Shown here in pieces: positions 33,179-42,232 of a stretch of DNA of 64,000 nt (the first letter of the stretch is position 1; every line of letters starts with the position of its first letter). The notes below the pieces were generated by a model that ran no database searches, was not told where the DNA came from, and saw only the letters and a program-made list of their open reading frames with translations. The position numbers and the translations under genes were made by a program. Origin of the DNA: Streptomyces sp. MMBL 11-1 (GTDB lineage: Bacteria; Actinomycetota; Actinomycetes; Streptomycetales; Streptomycetaceae); assembly GCF_028622875.1 (NCBI RefSeq), contig NZ_CP117709.1, positions 2,356,001 to 2,420,000 of the forward strand, in the 5' to 3' direction.

Positions 33179-34843
33179 TCAGCCTCGCGTGAGCTTCTTG
33201 TACGTGGCACGGTGCGGGCGGGCCGCGTCCGCGCCGAGCCGCTCGATCTTGTTCTTCTCGTAGGACTCGAAGTTGCCCTCGAACCAGTACCACTTGGAGT
33301 CACCCTCGTAGGCGAGGATGTGCGTGGCGACGCGGTCCAGGAACCAGCGGTCGTGGGAGATGACCACGGCCGCGCCGGGGAACTCCAGCAGCGCGTTCTC
33401 GAGCGAGGAGAGGGTCTCCACGTCGAGGTCGTTGGTGGGCTCGTCGAGGAGCAGCAGGTTGCCGCCCTCCTTGAGCGTCAGCGCCAGGTTGAGGCGGTTG
33501 CGCTCACCACCGGAGAGGACGCCGGCCGGCTTCTGCTGGTCCGGGCCCTTGAAACCGAACGCGGAGACGTAGGCGCGCGAGGGCATCTCGACCTGGCCGA
33601 CGTTGATGTAGTCCAGCTCGTCCGAGACGACGGCCCAGAGGGTCTTCTTCGGGTCGATGTTGGCGCGGGACTGGTCGACGTAGGAGATCTTGACCGTGTC
33701 GCCGATCTTGACCGTGCCGCTGTCGGGGGTCTCCAGGCCCTGGATCATCTTGAACAGCGTGGTCTTGCCCGCGCCGTTCGGACCGATGACGCCGACGATG
33801 CCGTTACGGGGCAGCGTGAACGACAGGTCGTCGATGAGTACCTTGTCGCCGAAGGCCTTCGAGAGGTGCTCGACCTCGACGACGATGGAACCGAGCCGCG
33901 GGCCCGGCGGGATCTGGATCTCCTCGAAGTCCAGCTTCCGCATCTTGTCGGCCTCGGCCGCCATCTCCTCGTACCGGGCGAGACGGGCCTTGGACTTGGT
34001 CTGGCGCCCCTTGGCGTTCGACCGCACCCACTCCAGCTCCTCCTTGAGGCGCTTCTGGCGCTTCTCGTCCTTGCGGCCCTCGACCTTGAGGCGGGCGGCC
34101 TTCTTGTCGAGGTACGTGGAGTAGTTGCCCTCGTAGGGGATCGCGCGGCCGCGGTCGAGCTCCAGGATCCACTCGGCGACGTTGTTCAGGAAGTACCGGT
34201 CGTGGGTGACGGCGACGACGGCACCCGAGTATTTCGAGAGGTGCTGCTCCAGCCAGTTCACCGACTCGGCGTCCAGGTGGTTGGTGGGCTCGTCGAGGAG
34301 GAGCAGGTCCGGGGCCTCGATGAGCAGCTTGCAGAGCGCCACGCGGCGCTTCTCGCCACCGGAGAGGTTGGTGACGGGCCAGTCGCCGGGCGGGCAGCCC
34401 AGGGCGTCCATGGCCTGCTCCAGCTGCGCGTCCAGGTCCCAGGCGTTGGCGTGGTCCAGGTCTTCCTGGAGCTTGCCCATCTCGTCCATGAGCGCGTCGG
34501 AGTAGTCGGTCGCCATCAGCTCGGCGACCTCGTTGAAGCGCTTGAGCTTGCCCATGGTCTCGGCGGCGCCGTCCTGGACGTTCTCCAGGACGGTCTTGCT
34601 CTCGTCCAGCTTCGGCTCCTGCATGAGGATGCCGACGCTGAAACCGGGCGAGATGAAGGCGTCACCGTTGGAGGGCTGCTCCAGGCCCGCCATGATCTTC
34701 AGCACCGTGGACTTACCGGCGCCGTTGGGCCCCACGACACCGATCTTCGCGCCGGGCAGGAAGTTCAGATTGACGTCATCGAGAATCACCTTGTCGCCGT
34801 GCGCTTTGCGCGTCTTGCGCATGGTGTAGATGTACTCAGCCAA
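33179..34843 (-). CDS. ettA: Energy-dependent translational throttle protein EttA (ABC-F)
   Basis: 554 residues from TTG 34843 (LAEYIYTMRKTRKAHGDKVILDDVNL), the family's usual N-terminus and length; upstream codons are unrelated. Two ABC domains, each with Walker A GPNGAGK, signatures LSGGEKRR and LSGGERNR and Walker B LLLLDEPTNHLD and LLLLDEPTNDLD, flank the charged ABC-F linker (about 245-325). The EttA-specific arm region lies in domain 1 (SDALMDEMGKLQEDLDHANAWDLD). EttA binds the ribosomal E site and gates the first peptide bond according to ADP/ATP. No TM, as expected. Confidence 0.95.
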   Translation of the reverse strand: MAEYIYTMRKTRKAHGDKVILDDVNLNFLPGAKIGVVGPNGAGKSTVLKIMAGLEQPSNGDAFISPGFSVGILMQEPKLDESKTVLENVQDGAAETMGKLKRFNEVAELMATDYSDALMDEMGKLQEDLDHANAWDLDAQLEQAMDALGCPPGDWPVTNLSGGEKRRVALCKLLIEAPDLLLLDEPTNHLDAESVNWLEQHLSKYSGAVVAVTHDRYFLNNVAEWILELDRGRAIPYEGNYSTYLDKKAARLKVEGRKDEKRQKRLKEELEWVRSNAKGRQTKSKARLARYEEMAAEADKMRKLDFEEIQIPPGPRLGSIVVEVEHLSKAFGDKVLIDDLSFTLPRNGIVGVIGPNGAGKTTLFKMIQGLETPDSGTVKIGDTVKISYVDQSRANIDPKKTLWAVVSDELDYINVGQVEMPSRAYVSAFGFKGPDQQKPAGVLSGGERNRLNLALTLKEGGNLLLLDEPTNDLDVETLSSLENALLEFPGAAVVISHDRWFLDRVATHILAYEGDSKWYWFEGNFESYEKNKIERLGADAARPHRATYKKLTRG

Positions 34844-34904
34844 GAGAAACCGTCCGGCAGCAATAGAGGTGTGGGCAGATACACCCCATCTTGCCTGACG
34901 GCCC

Positions 34905-34930
34905 TCCCCGGACGGAAACCCGTCCGGGGA
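34905..34930 (-). terminator. Terminator of the surface-protein gene
   Basis: TCCCCGGACGG at 34905-34915 and its complement at 34920-34930 form an 11 bp perfect stem with a 4-base loop. On the minus strand it lies 39 bases after the stop of the thioester surface protein and before ettA. Confidence 0.78.
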
Positions 34931-34968
34931 TCGACACACGAGCAGCGTCACTCCCCACGCACGGCCGC

Positions 34969-36462
34969 TCACCCACCGTCGGTGTGCGGACCGTTCCGGC
35001 GGAGGAGGAAGACCACGCCTCCGCCCACGACGAGCAGTCCGATGGCGACGGCGGCGAGCATCGGGGTGGCGCTGGAGCCGCCGGTCTCGGCGAGGTCGCC
35101 CGCCGGCCCCGAGACGGCGGAGCCGGTCGTGGCCGGGACGGACTGCTGGGCGCTGCGCGTGCCGATGTCGTTGCCGGCCTCGCCCTCGCTCTCGCCCTCG
35201 CGGTCCAGGACGCTGCCGCTGGTGGCGCAGTCCAGCATCCCGGTGAAGGTCCTGGCGAAGCCTGCCGGCCCCGTGATGGTGAAGTCGTACGCCTGGTCCT
35301 CGGCGACGGGGACCGTCACCGTGCGGGTGGCCCCGGCGGCGATGGTGTGCTCGGTTCCGGCCAGCTCGAAGGTGAACGGTTCGTCGCCCCGGTTGACGGC
35401 CGTGACGTCCACGCCGCCCGCGGCGCAGTTCTTCCGCGCGGTCACGGCGGGGGCGGCGCCCTTCTCGGCCCAGGTGGCGGTGGCTCGCGCGGAGACCGTG
35501 GACTCGCTGGAACCGGCCAGGATCTGGGTCTGGGTGCGGCCGGTCCCGGCGAAGGCCCGGCCGACCGGCACGGAGGTGGTGGCCTGGACGGCCAGGGAGG
35601 CGGTGCCGTCGGCGGTGTCCTTCGGCACGGCGAAGTAGAGCCGGTCCCCGTCGGCCGCGGCGGTGACGGGAACGCCCTTCTCGTCCGTGACCGTGATGCC
35701 GCTGGCCGCCGCGTCCACCGGGGGCGACACCGAGACCTGGTCCGCGGCGGTGCGGACCGTCACGGGGCCGAGGCGCTCACCGGCCCGGCCGGAGACGGCG
35801 GCGGGCTCCAGGGTCAGCGAGGCCCGGGGCTCCTTCGCCTCGCGCGCGTTGCGGTGCAGCCAGTCGGCGAGCTTCTCCGCCTGCTTGTCCGACGCGGTGA
35901 CGTCGGCGTTGTCCGAGTAGCGCCAGATGGCGACCTGGGTGCCGGCGGCGGCGGTCCGCTCGGTCAGCGGGCCGGTGCCGGCCGCGTCGGCGAGCGCGGC
36001 CAGGTCGTCGACCTGGGGGTAGGAGTGCTGGAGGATCCAGCGGATCTTCCCCGCGTTCCGGTTGCCGCCCAGCGAGGTCTCGGCCCAGGGGGTCTCCAGG
36101 TACTTCGCCTGGTCCTGGGTGGGGTTGTGGAGGTCGATGCAGTAGGTCTTGAGCTTGCCGCCGCCGTCCACGGTCATCTCGAAGAGCCCGGCGGGCAGTT
36201 CCTGGGTCCGGTCGGGCGCGTCGTTCTTCCCCGGGATGCGGAGCACGGCGCTGTCGAAGGTCTTCAGCCCGTCGAGCACCGCGGCCGCGCCGCCGTGGTG
36301 CCGGCCCGGGTCGTCGGCCGCCGCCGGTCCGGCGCCGACGAGCGCGGCAGCCGCGACGAGACCGGAGAGCAGCAGCGCGGCGACCGGGCGGAGGATCCCG
36401 CGGCCGGGGGGCGCCCCTGTCGTGCCGGACGACGCAGCGGACGCTGAAGACGCAGAAAACAC
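34969..36462 (-). CDS. LAXTG-anchored thioester-domain (TQXA) surface protein
   Basis: 497 residues from GTG 36462, preceded by GGAGGGG at 6 bases. A signal peptide (about 24-49, ending AGPAAA) leads to a thioester domain with C108 (KTYCIDLHNP) and Q176 in TQVAIWRYSD. These two residues form the internal Cys-Gln thioester of bacterial adhesins that bond covalently to host or surface amines. Ig-like/Cna-type beta domains follow. The end is a sortase signal LAETG (457-461), a membrane helix and RR tail, the class E sortase form of high-GC Gram-positives. Expected to be amide-linked to peptidoglycan. No sortase is encoded nearby, so a distant SrtE would serve. Confidence 0.9.
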   Translation of the reverse strand: MFSASSASAASSGTTGAPPGRGILRPVAALLLSGLVAAAALVGAGPAAADDPGRHHGGAAAVLDGLKTFDSAVLRIPGKNDAPDRTQELPAGLFEMTVDGGGKLKTYCIDLHNPTQDQAKYLETPWAETSLGGNRNAGKIRWILQHSYPQVDDLAALADAAGTGPLTERTAAAGTQVAIWRYSDNADVTASDKQAEKLADWLHRNAREAKEPRASLTLEPAAVSGRAGERLGPVTVRTAADQVSVSPPVDAAASGITVTDEKGVPVTAAADGDRLYFAVPKDTADGTASLAVQATTSVPVGRAFAGTGRTQTQILAGSSESTVSARATATWAEKGAAPAVTARKNCAAGGVDVTAVNRGDEPFTFELAGTEHTIAAGATRTVTVPVAEDQAYDFTITGPAGFARTFTGMLDCATSGSVLDREGESEGEAGNDIGTRSAQQSVPATTGSAVSGPAGDLAETGGSSATPMLAAVAIGLLVVGGGVVFLLRRNGPHTDGG

Positions 36463-36568
36463 AGAATTCCCCTCCGGGCGAGACCCTCGCGCTTGGTGCG
36501 CGTGTGGGGAATGCCTCGCCAGCAGACCCAAGTGACCCGTGAGCACTGGGAATCCTAAAGAACGGGCG

Positions 36569-36593
36569 AAGGGCAGTCCCCCGTACTGCCCTT
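36569..36593 (-). terminator. Hairpin between ssbB and surface-protein gene
   Basis: AAGGGCAGT at 36569-36577 and ACTGCCCTT at 36585-36593 form a 9 bp stem with a 7-base loop, 68 bases after the ssbB stop on the minus strand. Most likely the end of the dynA-dynB-ssbB transcript. Confidence 0.65.
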
Positions 36594-36601
36594 GCACAAC
36601 C

Positions 36602-36616
36602 ATTCCGAATCGGAAT
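36602..36616. promoter_or_regulatory. ATTCCGA-A-TCGGAAT inverted repeat
   Basis: A perfect 7-1-7 inverted repeat in an AT-rich stretch, 140 bases before the surface-protein start and 45 bases past the ssbB stop. Candidate operator for the surface-protein gene. Confidence 0.4.
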
Positions 36617-36660
36617 CGTTATCGCACGATGGCTGGCGCCGTTGTCGCCGATCAGCCTTT

Positions 36661-37122
36661 TCAGGACACCGCCGCCGCCGCGGCGGCGTGTTCCCGTGGT
36701 TGCGGCGACTCCCGCACATCGCCTTCCGTGACGCGCTCCGGACGCTCCGTCAATACGGCTTCCGCTCTGGCCGCCCGGCGGAAGGCGGCCGTTCCCCGGC
36801 TCAGGTCGTGGCCGACGGCGACGGCCTCGACATCGACGAACGTCCGGCGCTGACCGGCCTGTTCCTCCTCACGGACCTTCAACCGGCCGTGCACGACCAG
36901 GGGTTCTCCGACCGAAACGGAACCGGCCAGATTCGCCGCGAGCGTCCGCCAGGACCAGACGGTGTAGAAGCTGGTGCGGCCGTCGGCCCAGAGCTGTTTC
37001 TCACGGTCCCAGCGCCGCGGAGTCACGGCGAAACGGAATCGCGCCATTCCGCCCGTGGCCGTCTCCCGGAACTCCACCGCCGTCGCGGCGTTGCCCACCA
37101 GTGTCACCAAGGTCTCGTTCAT
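36661..37122 (-). CDS. ssbB: Single-stranded DNA-binding protein paralogue SsbB
   Basis: 153 residues, ATG 37122. OB-fold: NETLVTLVGNAATAVEFRET, ARFRFAVTPRRWDREKQLW, FYTVWSWRTLAANLAGSVSVGEPLVVHGRLKVRE. The C-terminus is short and lacks the acidic DDDIPF-type tip of the main SsbA, as in the second actinobacterial paralogue that I recall as needed for chromosome segregation during sporulation in S. coelicolor. Position directly after the two dynamin genes fits that role. A 19-bp tandem repeat lies between it and dynB. Confidence 0.88.
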   Translation of the reverse strand: MNETLVTLVGNAATAVEFRETATGGMARFRFAVTPRRWDREKQLWADGRTSFYTVWSWRTLAANLAGSVSVGEPLVVHGRLKVREEEQAGQRRTFVDVEAVAVGHDLSRGTAAFRRAARAEAVLTERPERVTEGDVRESPQPREHAAAAAAVS

Positions 37123-37195
37123 TTCCCGCCCCGCTTTCCCGTCGTACCGGATCGCACCGCTCGAACCGCACCGCACCGCTGGTACCGCTCGTACA

Positions 37196-37267
37196 TCTCC
37201 GTACCGCGGGCTTCTGTCCGCACCGCGGACTTCTCTCCGTACCGCGGGCTTCTCTCCGTACCGCGGT
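37196..37267. repeat. 19-bp tandem repeat, about 3.7 copies, upstream of ssbB
   Basis: The unit CTCCGTACCGCGGGCTTCT recurs with an exact 19-base period; ACCGCGG falls at 37203, 37222, 37241 and 37260. Copies differ at two or three positions. Each has a CCGCGG palindrome. It lies about 75-145 bases before the ssbB start, in the dynB-ssbB gap (37123-37321). Further, less regular ACCGC copies lie towards ssbB. Confidence 0.8.
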
Positions 37268-37321
37268 GAGGTGCGGACTCCATGGTGGACGCCGGACAGG
37301 AATCGCGTCGGGGCCTGTGGA

Positions 37322-39253
37322 CTACCGGCCGGTTGTGGAAAACTCCGTCACCGTCACGTACCGCTCGCGCACTTCCCGGTAGCGCACCAGCTCGGCCGCG
37401 ACCGGATCCAGGACCCTGGCCCGGCCGCACCCGGCCGCCGCCTCGCGCAGCCGCCGCTCGGCGTCCTGCCCGTACCGTCTGGCCGGTCCCCGGATGGCCG
37501 CGGCGCAGGACCACTCCACCAGCGGGCCGCCGACGACTCCGGCCAGCATGATCAGCGCGGGTGTGACGAGTCCCGGCTCCAGGACGCCGATGATCTGGCC
37601 GACCAGCCACAGGCCGCCGAAGATCTGCAGGAGCGTCATCGACACCTGAGCGAGCACCGCGGCCGGCCACCACTTCGGCCGGGGCGGCTTGGCCGGGCGG
37701 CCGCCGAGCGGGGCCCCGGTCGGGCCGCCGAGCGAGGCTCCGGCGACGGCGCCCCGCCCCGCCTCCGTTCCACCGCCCCGCTTGGACGCGCCGGGGGCCC
37801 CGGCCTTGACCGCCAGTTCGTCCAGCGCCTCGGGCAGCCCCTTCGCCCCGTTGAACGCGGCCTCGCGCACCGCCTGCGCCCAGGGGCCCGGCAGCCCGTC
37901 GGCGGCGCCGTCCGCGACGATCCGCACCGCCTGCTCGACCCGCTGTCGGGCCGTCAGCTCCTCCTCCGGCGGGGTGAGCGCCTGGCCCATCCGGTCCAGG
38001 CTGCCGGGCAGGCCCCGGTTCTCGTACCAGCGCCAGAGCCGCAGCCACGGCGTCCCGCAGGCCCGCCCGGCGTTCCTGCGCCACTCCCGCTCGGCTGCCT
38101 GCCCGGCGGCCGCCGCGCCGACGGCCTCGGCCAGCCGGTCGGTGAACTCCTCGCGGGCCCGCTCGCCGAGTCCGGGCCGCCCCTCGGCCACGTACACCGG
38201 GCGCAGCCGCGCCGCCGTCGCGTCGACATCGGCCCAGAGTCGGCGGGTGGCGGCCGTGCGGTCCTGGACGAAGCGGCCGATCATCTCGCGGAGTTCGGGC
38301 ACCCCGTCGCCGGTGAGCGCGGACAGGGACATGACGGTGGCGCCGGGTTCGCCGTGCTCGCCGAGCGCGATGCCGTCCTCGTCGAGGAGGCGGCGCAGAT
38401 CGTCGAGCACGAGATCGGCCGCCTCGCCGGGCAGCCGGTCGGTCTGGTTGAGGACGACGAAGGTGACCTCCGCGTGTCCGGCGAGCGGGCGCAGATAGCG
38501 CTCGTGGAGGGCGGCGTCGGCGTACTTCTCCGGGTCGACGACCCAGATCACCGCGTCGACCAGGGCCAGGACCCGGTCCACCTGGTCGCGGTGTTCGGTG
38601 GCCGCCGAGTCGTGGTCGGGCAGATCGACCAGGACGAGTCCCTGGAGCGCCTCGTCGAAGGCGGCGGGCCCGGGGTGGGGCCTGCGCCGGAGCCGGCCGG
38701 GGACAGCGAGACGGTCCAGCAGCCCGGCGGCCCCGTCGGTCCAGCTGCACGCGATGGGCTGGGAGGTGGTGGGCCGGCGCAGCCCGGTGTCCGAGATCGG
38801 TGCCCCGGCGAGCGCGTTGAAGAGGGTGGACTTCCCGCTCCCGGTGGCTCCCGCGACGGCGATGACCGTGTGCCGCGAGGAGAGCCGCTGCCGGGCGGCG
38901 GCCTCGTCCAGCACGCGTCCGGCCTCGGCGAGGGTGTCCCGGTCGAGCCGGGCGCGGGAGAGCCCGACGAGTTCGCGCAGGGCGTCGAGCCGGGGTGGCA
39001 GCGGCCCGCCGGAGGGGACGTACGCCTCGACCTGGGGCTCCGCGTCGTCCTCGGCGGGCGCCCGGGGCGTGGCTTCCCCGGGCTCGCGGGCCTCGGCCGC
39101 CGCCGCACGCCGGGCGATGAGCCCGTCGTCCCAGCGCCCGTCCCTGCCCCTGCCCCGTCCTGACGTGTCCCCGTCCGGTGCCCCGCTGCTTTCACCGTGG
39201 ATACCGCTGCCGTGGCCGTTGTCGCTGTTGTCCTGGTCCGTGACGGCGGTCAT
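37322..39253 (-). CDS. dynB: Dynamin-like GTPase DynB
   Basis: 643 residues; ATG 39253 overlaps the upstream stop (ATGA) with GGAGAGG 9 bases before it. A disordered 85-residue N-terminus precedes the GTPase domain: G1 GATGSGKST (about 134-142), G3 VDLPDHDS, G4 NQTD. Helical stalk-like sequence follows, then two membrane segments (about 540-595; [20 protein letters not shown] and [16 protein letters not shown]). Gene order DynA-DynB-SsbB and the two C-terminal TMs match the Streptomyces dynamin pair that stabilises FtsZ rings at sporulation septa. Pairing with soluble DynA is expected. Confidence 0.85.
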   Translation of the reverse strand: MTAVTDQDNSDNGHGSGIHGESSGAPDGDTSGRGRGRDGRWDDGLIARRAAAAEAREPGEATPRAPAEDDAEPQVEAYVPSGGPLPPRLDALRELVGLSRARLDRDTLAEAGRVLDEAAARQRLSSRHTVIAVAGATGSGKSTLFNALAGAPISDTGLRRPTTSQPIACSWTDGAAGLLDRLAVPGRLRRRPHPGPAAFDEALQGLVLVDLPDHDSAATEHRDQVDRVLALVDAVIWVVDPEKYADAALHERYLRPLAGHAEVTFVVLNQTDRLPGEAADLVLDDLRRLLDEDGIALGEHGEPGATVMSLSALTGDGVPELREMIGRFVQDRTAATRRLWADVDATAARLRPVYVAEGRPGLGERAREEFTDRLAEAVGAAAAGQAAEREWRRNAGRACGTPWLRLWRWYENRGLPGSLDRMGQALTPPEEELTARQRVEQAVRIVADGAADGLPGPWAQAVREAAFNGAKGLPEALDELAVKAGAPGASKRGGGTEAGRGAVAGASLGGPTGAPLGGRPAKPPRPKWWPAAVLAQVSMTLLQIFGGLWLVGQIIGVLEPGLVTPALIMLAGVVGGPLVEWSCAAAIRGPARRYGQDAERRLREAAAGCGRARVLDPVAAELVRYREVRERYVTVTEFSTTGR

Positions 39254-40893
39254 CGCTGCCACCTCTCCTTCTGCAGTACGGAAAGCGCGGCGATCAGTTC
39301 GGCCTGGGGCTCGGGAGCGATATCGAGCGCGTCGAGCGGGGCGAGGCGGCGGTCGCGTTCGCCGCCGAGTACCCGGTCGAGGTAGGTCGTCAGCAGCTCA
39401 CCGCCCTTGTCGCGGAGGCGCAGCGCGCCCTGGGCGCCGATGCGTTCGGCGAGCTGCTCCCCCGCGGCCCGGGCACGTCGCCCGCCGAGCAGGGCGGCCG
39501 CGAGCAGCGCGGCGACGGTCTCGGGGGCGGGCGCCACGTTCCGCTCCAGCTGGCGCGCCTCCTCCTCGGCCAGTTCCTCCAGGACCCGCCGCCACCGGCG
39601 TACGGCGACGGAGATCCGCCCTTCGATGTCTTCCGCCGGCCCCCAGCCCCCGGCCTCCCGCCCGGCGTCCTCGTAGCGGAACAGGCCCCCGGCGGGCTCT
39701 CGGCGCCACTGGGCGCGGATCTGTTCGTCGGCGGCGGATACCGAGCACTGGAGCAGGGCCACCAGGCTGTCGACGAGGGCTTCGAGCAGTTCCTCGGGCG
39801 AGCTGTAGAGCGGGTAGCCGCGCCACCGGGTCCGCGCGTCCCCGGAGAGCACCGCCCCGCTCTGGAGGCGGCGCCGGATCCGGGCGGCCTCCTTCCCGTA
39901 CGCGTCGTGGACCACCCCGGTCAGGCGTACGGAGGCGGCGTACTGGGCGGCGACGGCGGAGGCCAGTGAGGGCATCCGCACGTTGAGCGACTGGATGACG
40001 CCGGAGGCGGTGCGTCCTACCGCCTGCTGCCGGGCGGCGGGGTCCTGGGCCCGGTGTGCGAGCCAGGCGCGCAGCGGGGCGACCGCGGTGGTGGGAAGCA
40101 GTCCGCTGCCGCCGCCCGCGGACTCGGGCAGCTCCGGGATGGTGAACCGGGGCACGTCGCCGAGTCCGGCCCGGGTCAGCAGTGCCGCGTACTGCCGGGA
40201 CACCTCGGCGATCACCTGGTGGGGCACCCGGTCGAGGACGGTGACGAGCGCCGCGTCGTACTCCTTCGCGGTACGCAGCAGGTGCCAGGGCACGGCGTCG
40301 GCGTAGCGCGAGGCGGTGGTGACCATCACCCAGATGTCGGCGGCGCAGATGAGTTCGGCGGCGAGGACCCGGTTCCGCACGACGAGCGAGTCGATGTCCG
40401 GGGCGTCCAGGAGCGCGAGCCCCCGGGGCAGGCTCACGGCGGTCTCCACCCGCAGCGCGGTCTCCCCGTCCTCTCCCCGGGCGGCGAGGTCGTCGAGCCC
40501 GTCCGGGTCGGGCGCCTGCCCCGGCGGCAGCCAGATCCGGGTCAGCTGGGGCAGCACCCGCGCCCCGGCGAACCAGTGGTGGTCGTCCGGGTGACAGACC
40601 AGCACCGGGGTCCGTGTGGTGGGCCGCAGCACCCCGGCCTCGCTGACCCGGCATCCCACCAGTGAGTTGACGAGGGTCGACTTCCCGGCCCCGGTGGATC
40701 CGCCGATCACGGCGAGCAGCGGCGCCTCGGGGTCCTTGAGGCGCGGCAGGAGGTAGTCGTCGAGCTGGGCGAGGAGTTCGACCCTGGTCTGCCGGGCGCG
40801 TTCGGCCCCCGGCAGAGGCAGTGGAAGACGCACGGCGGCGACACGGTCGCGCAGGGCGGAAAGTGCGTCGATGAGCTGAGGCCGTACGTCCAT
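39250..40893 (-). CDS. dynA: Dynamin-like GTPase DynA
   Basis: 547 residues from ATG 40893; GTG 40899 and 40902 are in-frame alternatives without a better ribosome site. GTPase motifs: G1 [10 protein letters not shown] (about 66-75), DAPDIDSL as the G3 region, and VTVLDRVP in place of a clean NKxD G4. The rest is helical with amphipathic segments and no TM. First gene of the operon; its stop overlaps dynB. Expected to work with DynB at sporulation septa. The label A versus B is inferred from order and from which partner has TMs. Confidence 0.83.
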   Translation of the reverse strand: MDVRPQLIDALSALRDRVAAVRLPLPLPGAERARQTRVELLAQLDDYLLPRLKDPEAPLLAVIGGSTGAGKSTLVNSLVGCRVSEAGVLRPTTRTPVLVCHPDDHHWFAGARVLPQLTRIWLPPGQAPDPDGLDDLAARGEDGETALRVETAVSLPRGLALLDAPDIDSLVVRNRVLAAELICAADIWVMVTTASRYADAVPWHLLRTAKEYDAALVTVLDRVPHQVIAEVSRQYAALLTRAGLGDVPRFTIPELPESAGGGSGLLPTTAVAPLRAWLAHRAQDPAARQQAVGRTASGVIQSLNVRMPSLASAVAAQYAASVRLTGVVHDAYGKEAARIRRRLQSGAVLSGDARTRWRGYPLYSSPEELLEALVDSLVALLQCSVSAADEQIRAQWRREPAGGLFRYEDAGREAGGWGPAEDIEGRISVAVRRWRRVLEELAEEEARQLERNVAPAPETVAALLAAALLGGRRARAAGEQLAERIGAQGALRLRDKGGELLTTYLDRVLGGERDRRLAPLDALDIAPEPQAELIAALSVLQKERWQR

Positions 40894-41199
40894 GGTCACC
40901 ACATGCGAAGAATGCCCAATTTTGGCGCCTTTTTGAAGCGTATAGCCCTCTCTGCGCGGCGGTTCCACCCTCTGGACAGAGTCAGGACAGAGGGGACGAG
41001 TGGGGCGGGGGCATAACGAGTGCACAACACCCGGCGCGAGGGGAGCGAAAACCGATGCAGGAATCGCACCTACCTGCGATTATCGGTTCGCTTCACCGAA
41101 CCTCCACATCGTGCCACGCAGGTGAAGCAACCGGGTCCAGGGGATCGGAGCCCTATCCTTGTCCCGGCACGGCCACGGAACCACCGATCAGGACTCCCG
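40894..41199. other. Region between dynA and tRNA-Arg
   Basis: 306 bases without a gene. On the minus strand TATACG (40939-40944) with GGAACC (40961-40966) 16 bases upstream is a possible dynA promoter, about 45 bases before its start. The run TTTTTGAAGCGTATA is unusually AT-rich. On the plus side the tRNA promoter should be here but is not obvious. Confidence 0.4.
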
Positions 41200-41272
41200 G
41201 CCCCCGTAGCTCAGTGGATAGAGCAGGCGCCTTCTAAGCGCTTGGCCGCAGGTTCGAGTCCTGCCGGGGGCG
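41200..41272 (+). tRNA. tRNA-Arg (anticodon UCU)
   Basis: Folds as a cloverleaf: acceptor GCCCCCG/CGGGGGC (41200-41206 with 41265-41271), D-stem GCTC/GAGC, anticodon loop CTTCTAA giving TCT, and T-arm GCAGG-TTCGAGT-CCTGC. The discriminator is G and CCA is not encoded. It decodes AGA, and possibly AGG, both rare in this genome type. Confidence 0.95.
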
Positions 41273-41291
41273 CACCGACCGCACGACCGTG

Positions 41292-41317
41292 AGGCCCTCC
41301 GCACCGGAGGGCCTTTT
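41292..41317 (+). terminator. tRNA-Arg terminator
   Basis: AGGCCCTCCG at 41292-41301 and its complement at 41305-41314 form a 10 bp stem with loop CAC and a TTTT run, 20 bases after the tRNA. Confidence 0.88.
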
Positions 41318-41431
41318 CGTCGGTCAGGGGCACGTTAGCGAGCACCGCGTCACGTCGGCATAAGCGGCCCTTCGCGCCTCCACGCAGGCCGCCCGCCGCG
41401 TCCGTCCCGCCGGGCACAACCGCCCCTCCCC

Positions 41432-42232
41432 TCACGCGTCCCGTCGCCGGAGCAGCAGCAGGGCCCCGAGCGTGAGCGCCGTCGTGCAGGCGGCGACCAG
41501 GAGCAGCGAGGGCCAGGGGCCCAGGCTGCCCACCGTGTCGGCGGCTGCGTCCGAGGTCTGGGTGAGCTTCTCCAGGGCGGCCGTCGGGGAGAGTCCGGCG
41601 ACCCAGCGTTCGGCGTCGCCGAAGAGGGGGCCGAACAGGGACGGCAGGAGCAGCAGGCCGACCACCGTGGTGACCGCACCGGCGGAGTGGCGTACGAGGG
41701 TGCCGACGGCGAGGCCGAGCACGGCGGCCACCGCGAAGGACGCGGCGATACCGAACAGGGCGGGCAGCGGCTCGCCCTGGGCGTACCGGCCCTCCGGCAG
41801 CATGGCGTCCCCGACGAGGTAGGCGGCCGTGCAGGAGGCCAGGGCGAGGAGGTACATCACGCCCGCCACCAGTGTCGCCTTGGCGGCGAGGACCCTGCCC
41901 CGGCGGGGGCAGGCGGCGAACGTCCAACGGATGGTGCCGCTGCTGTACTCCCCCGAGGCGACGAGCGCCCCGACGACCGCGGCCAGCATCTGGGCGACGA
42001 CGGTGAGCGTGAGGCTGCCGCCGAGGACGGTGTCGTCGGGTTGCAGGCTGCCGGTGGCGGCGATGAACACCGCACCGATGACGGGCAGTACGGCGGTGGC
42101 CGCGGTCGTCCACACCGTGGAGCGCACGCTGCGGAACTTGATCCATTCGTGGGCGAGCGCCTCCCGGAAGCCGGTCCGTCGCGTGCGGGTGGCGGGAAGG
42201 GGGAGCATGGTCGTGGTCGTGGTCGTGGTCAT
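41432..42232 (-). CDS. ABC-2 type transporter permease
   Basis: 266 residues. After a Thr-run start and ALAHEWIKFRSVRSTVW, the typical cytoplasmic lead of ABC-2 permeases, six membrane segments follow. The ATG overlaps the ATPase stop (ATGA). The pair plus the adjacent LuxR-type two-component genes resembles drug or lantibiotic-type exporters under a dedicated sensor. Substrate unknown. Confidence 0.88.
   Translation of the reverse strand: MTTTTTTTMLPLPATRTRRTGFREALAHEWIKFRSVRSTVWTTAATAVLPVIGAVFIAATGSLQPDDTVLGGSLTLTVVAQMLAAVVGALVASGEYSSGTIRWTFAACPRRGRVLAAKATLVAGVMYLLALASCTAAYLVGDAMLPEGRYAQGEPLPALFGIAASFAVAAVLGLAVGTLVRHSAGAVTTVVGLLLLPSLFGPLFGDAERWVAGLSPTAALEKLTQTSDAAADTVGSLGPWPSLLLVAACTTALTLGALLLLRRRDA

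Noticed and set aside
37196..37267. CRISPR-like array
   Set aside because: The period is 19 bases with no unique spacers and no cas genes nearby.
41200..41272. tRNA-Arg as attachment site of an integrated element
   Set aside because: No integrase, no repeated 3' end of the tRNA and ordinary chromosomal genes on both sides.
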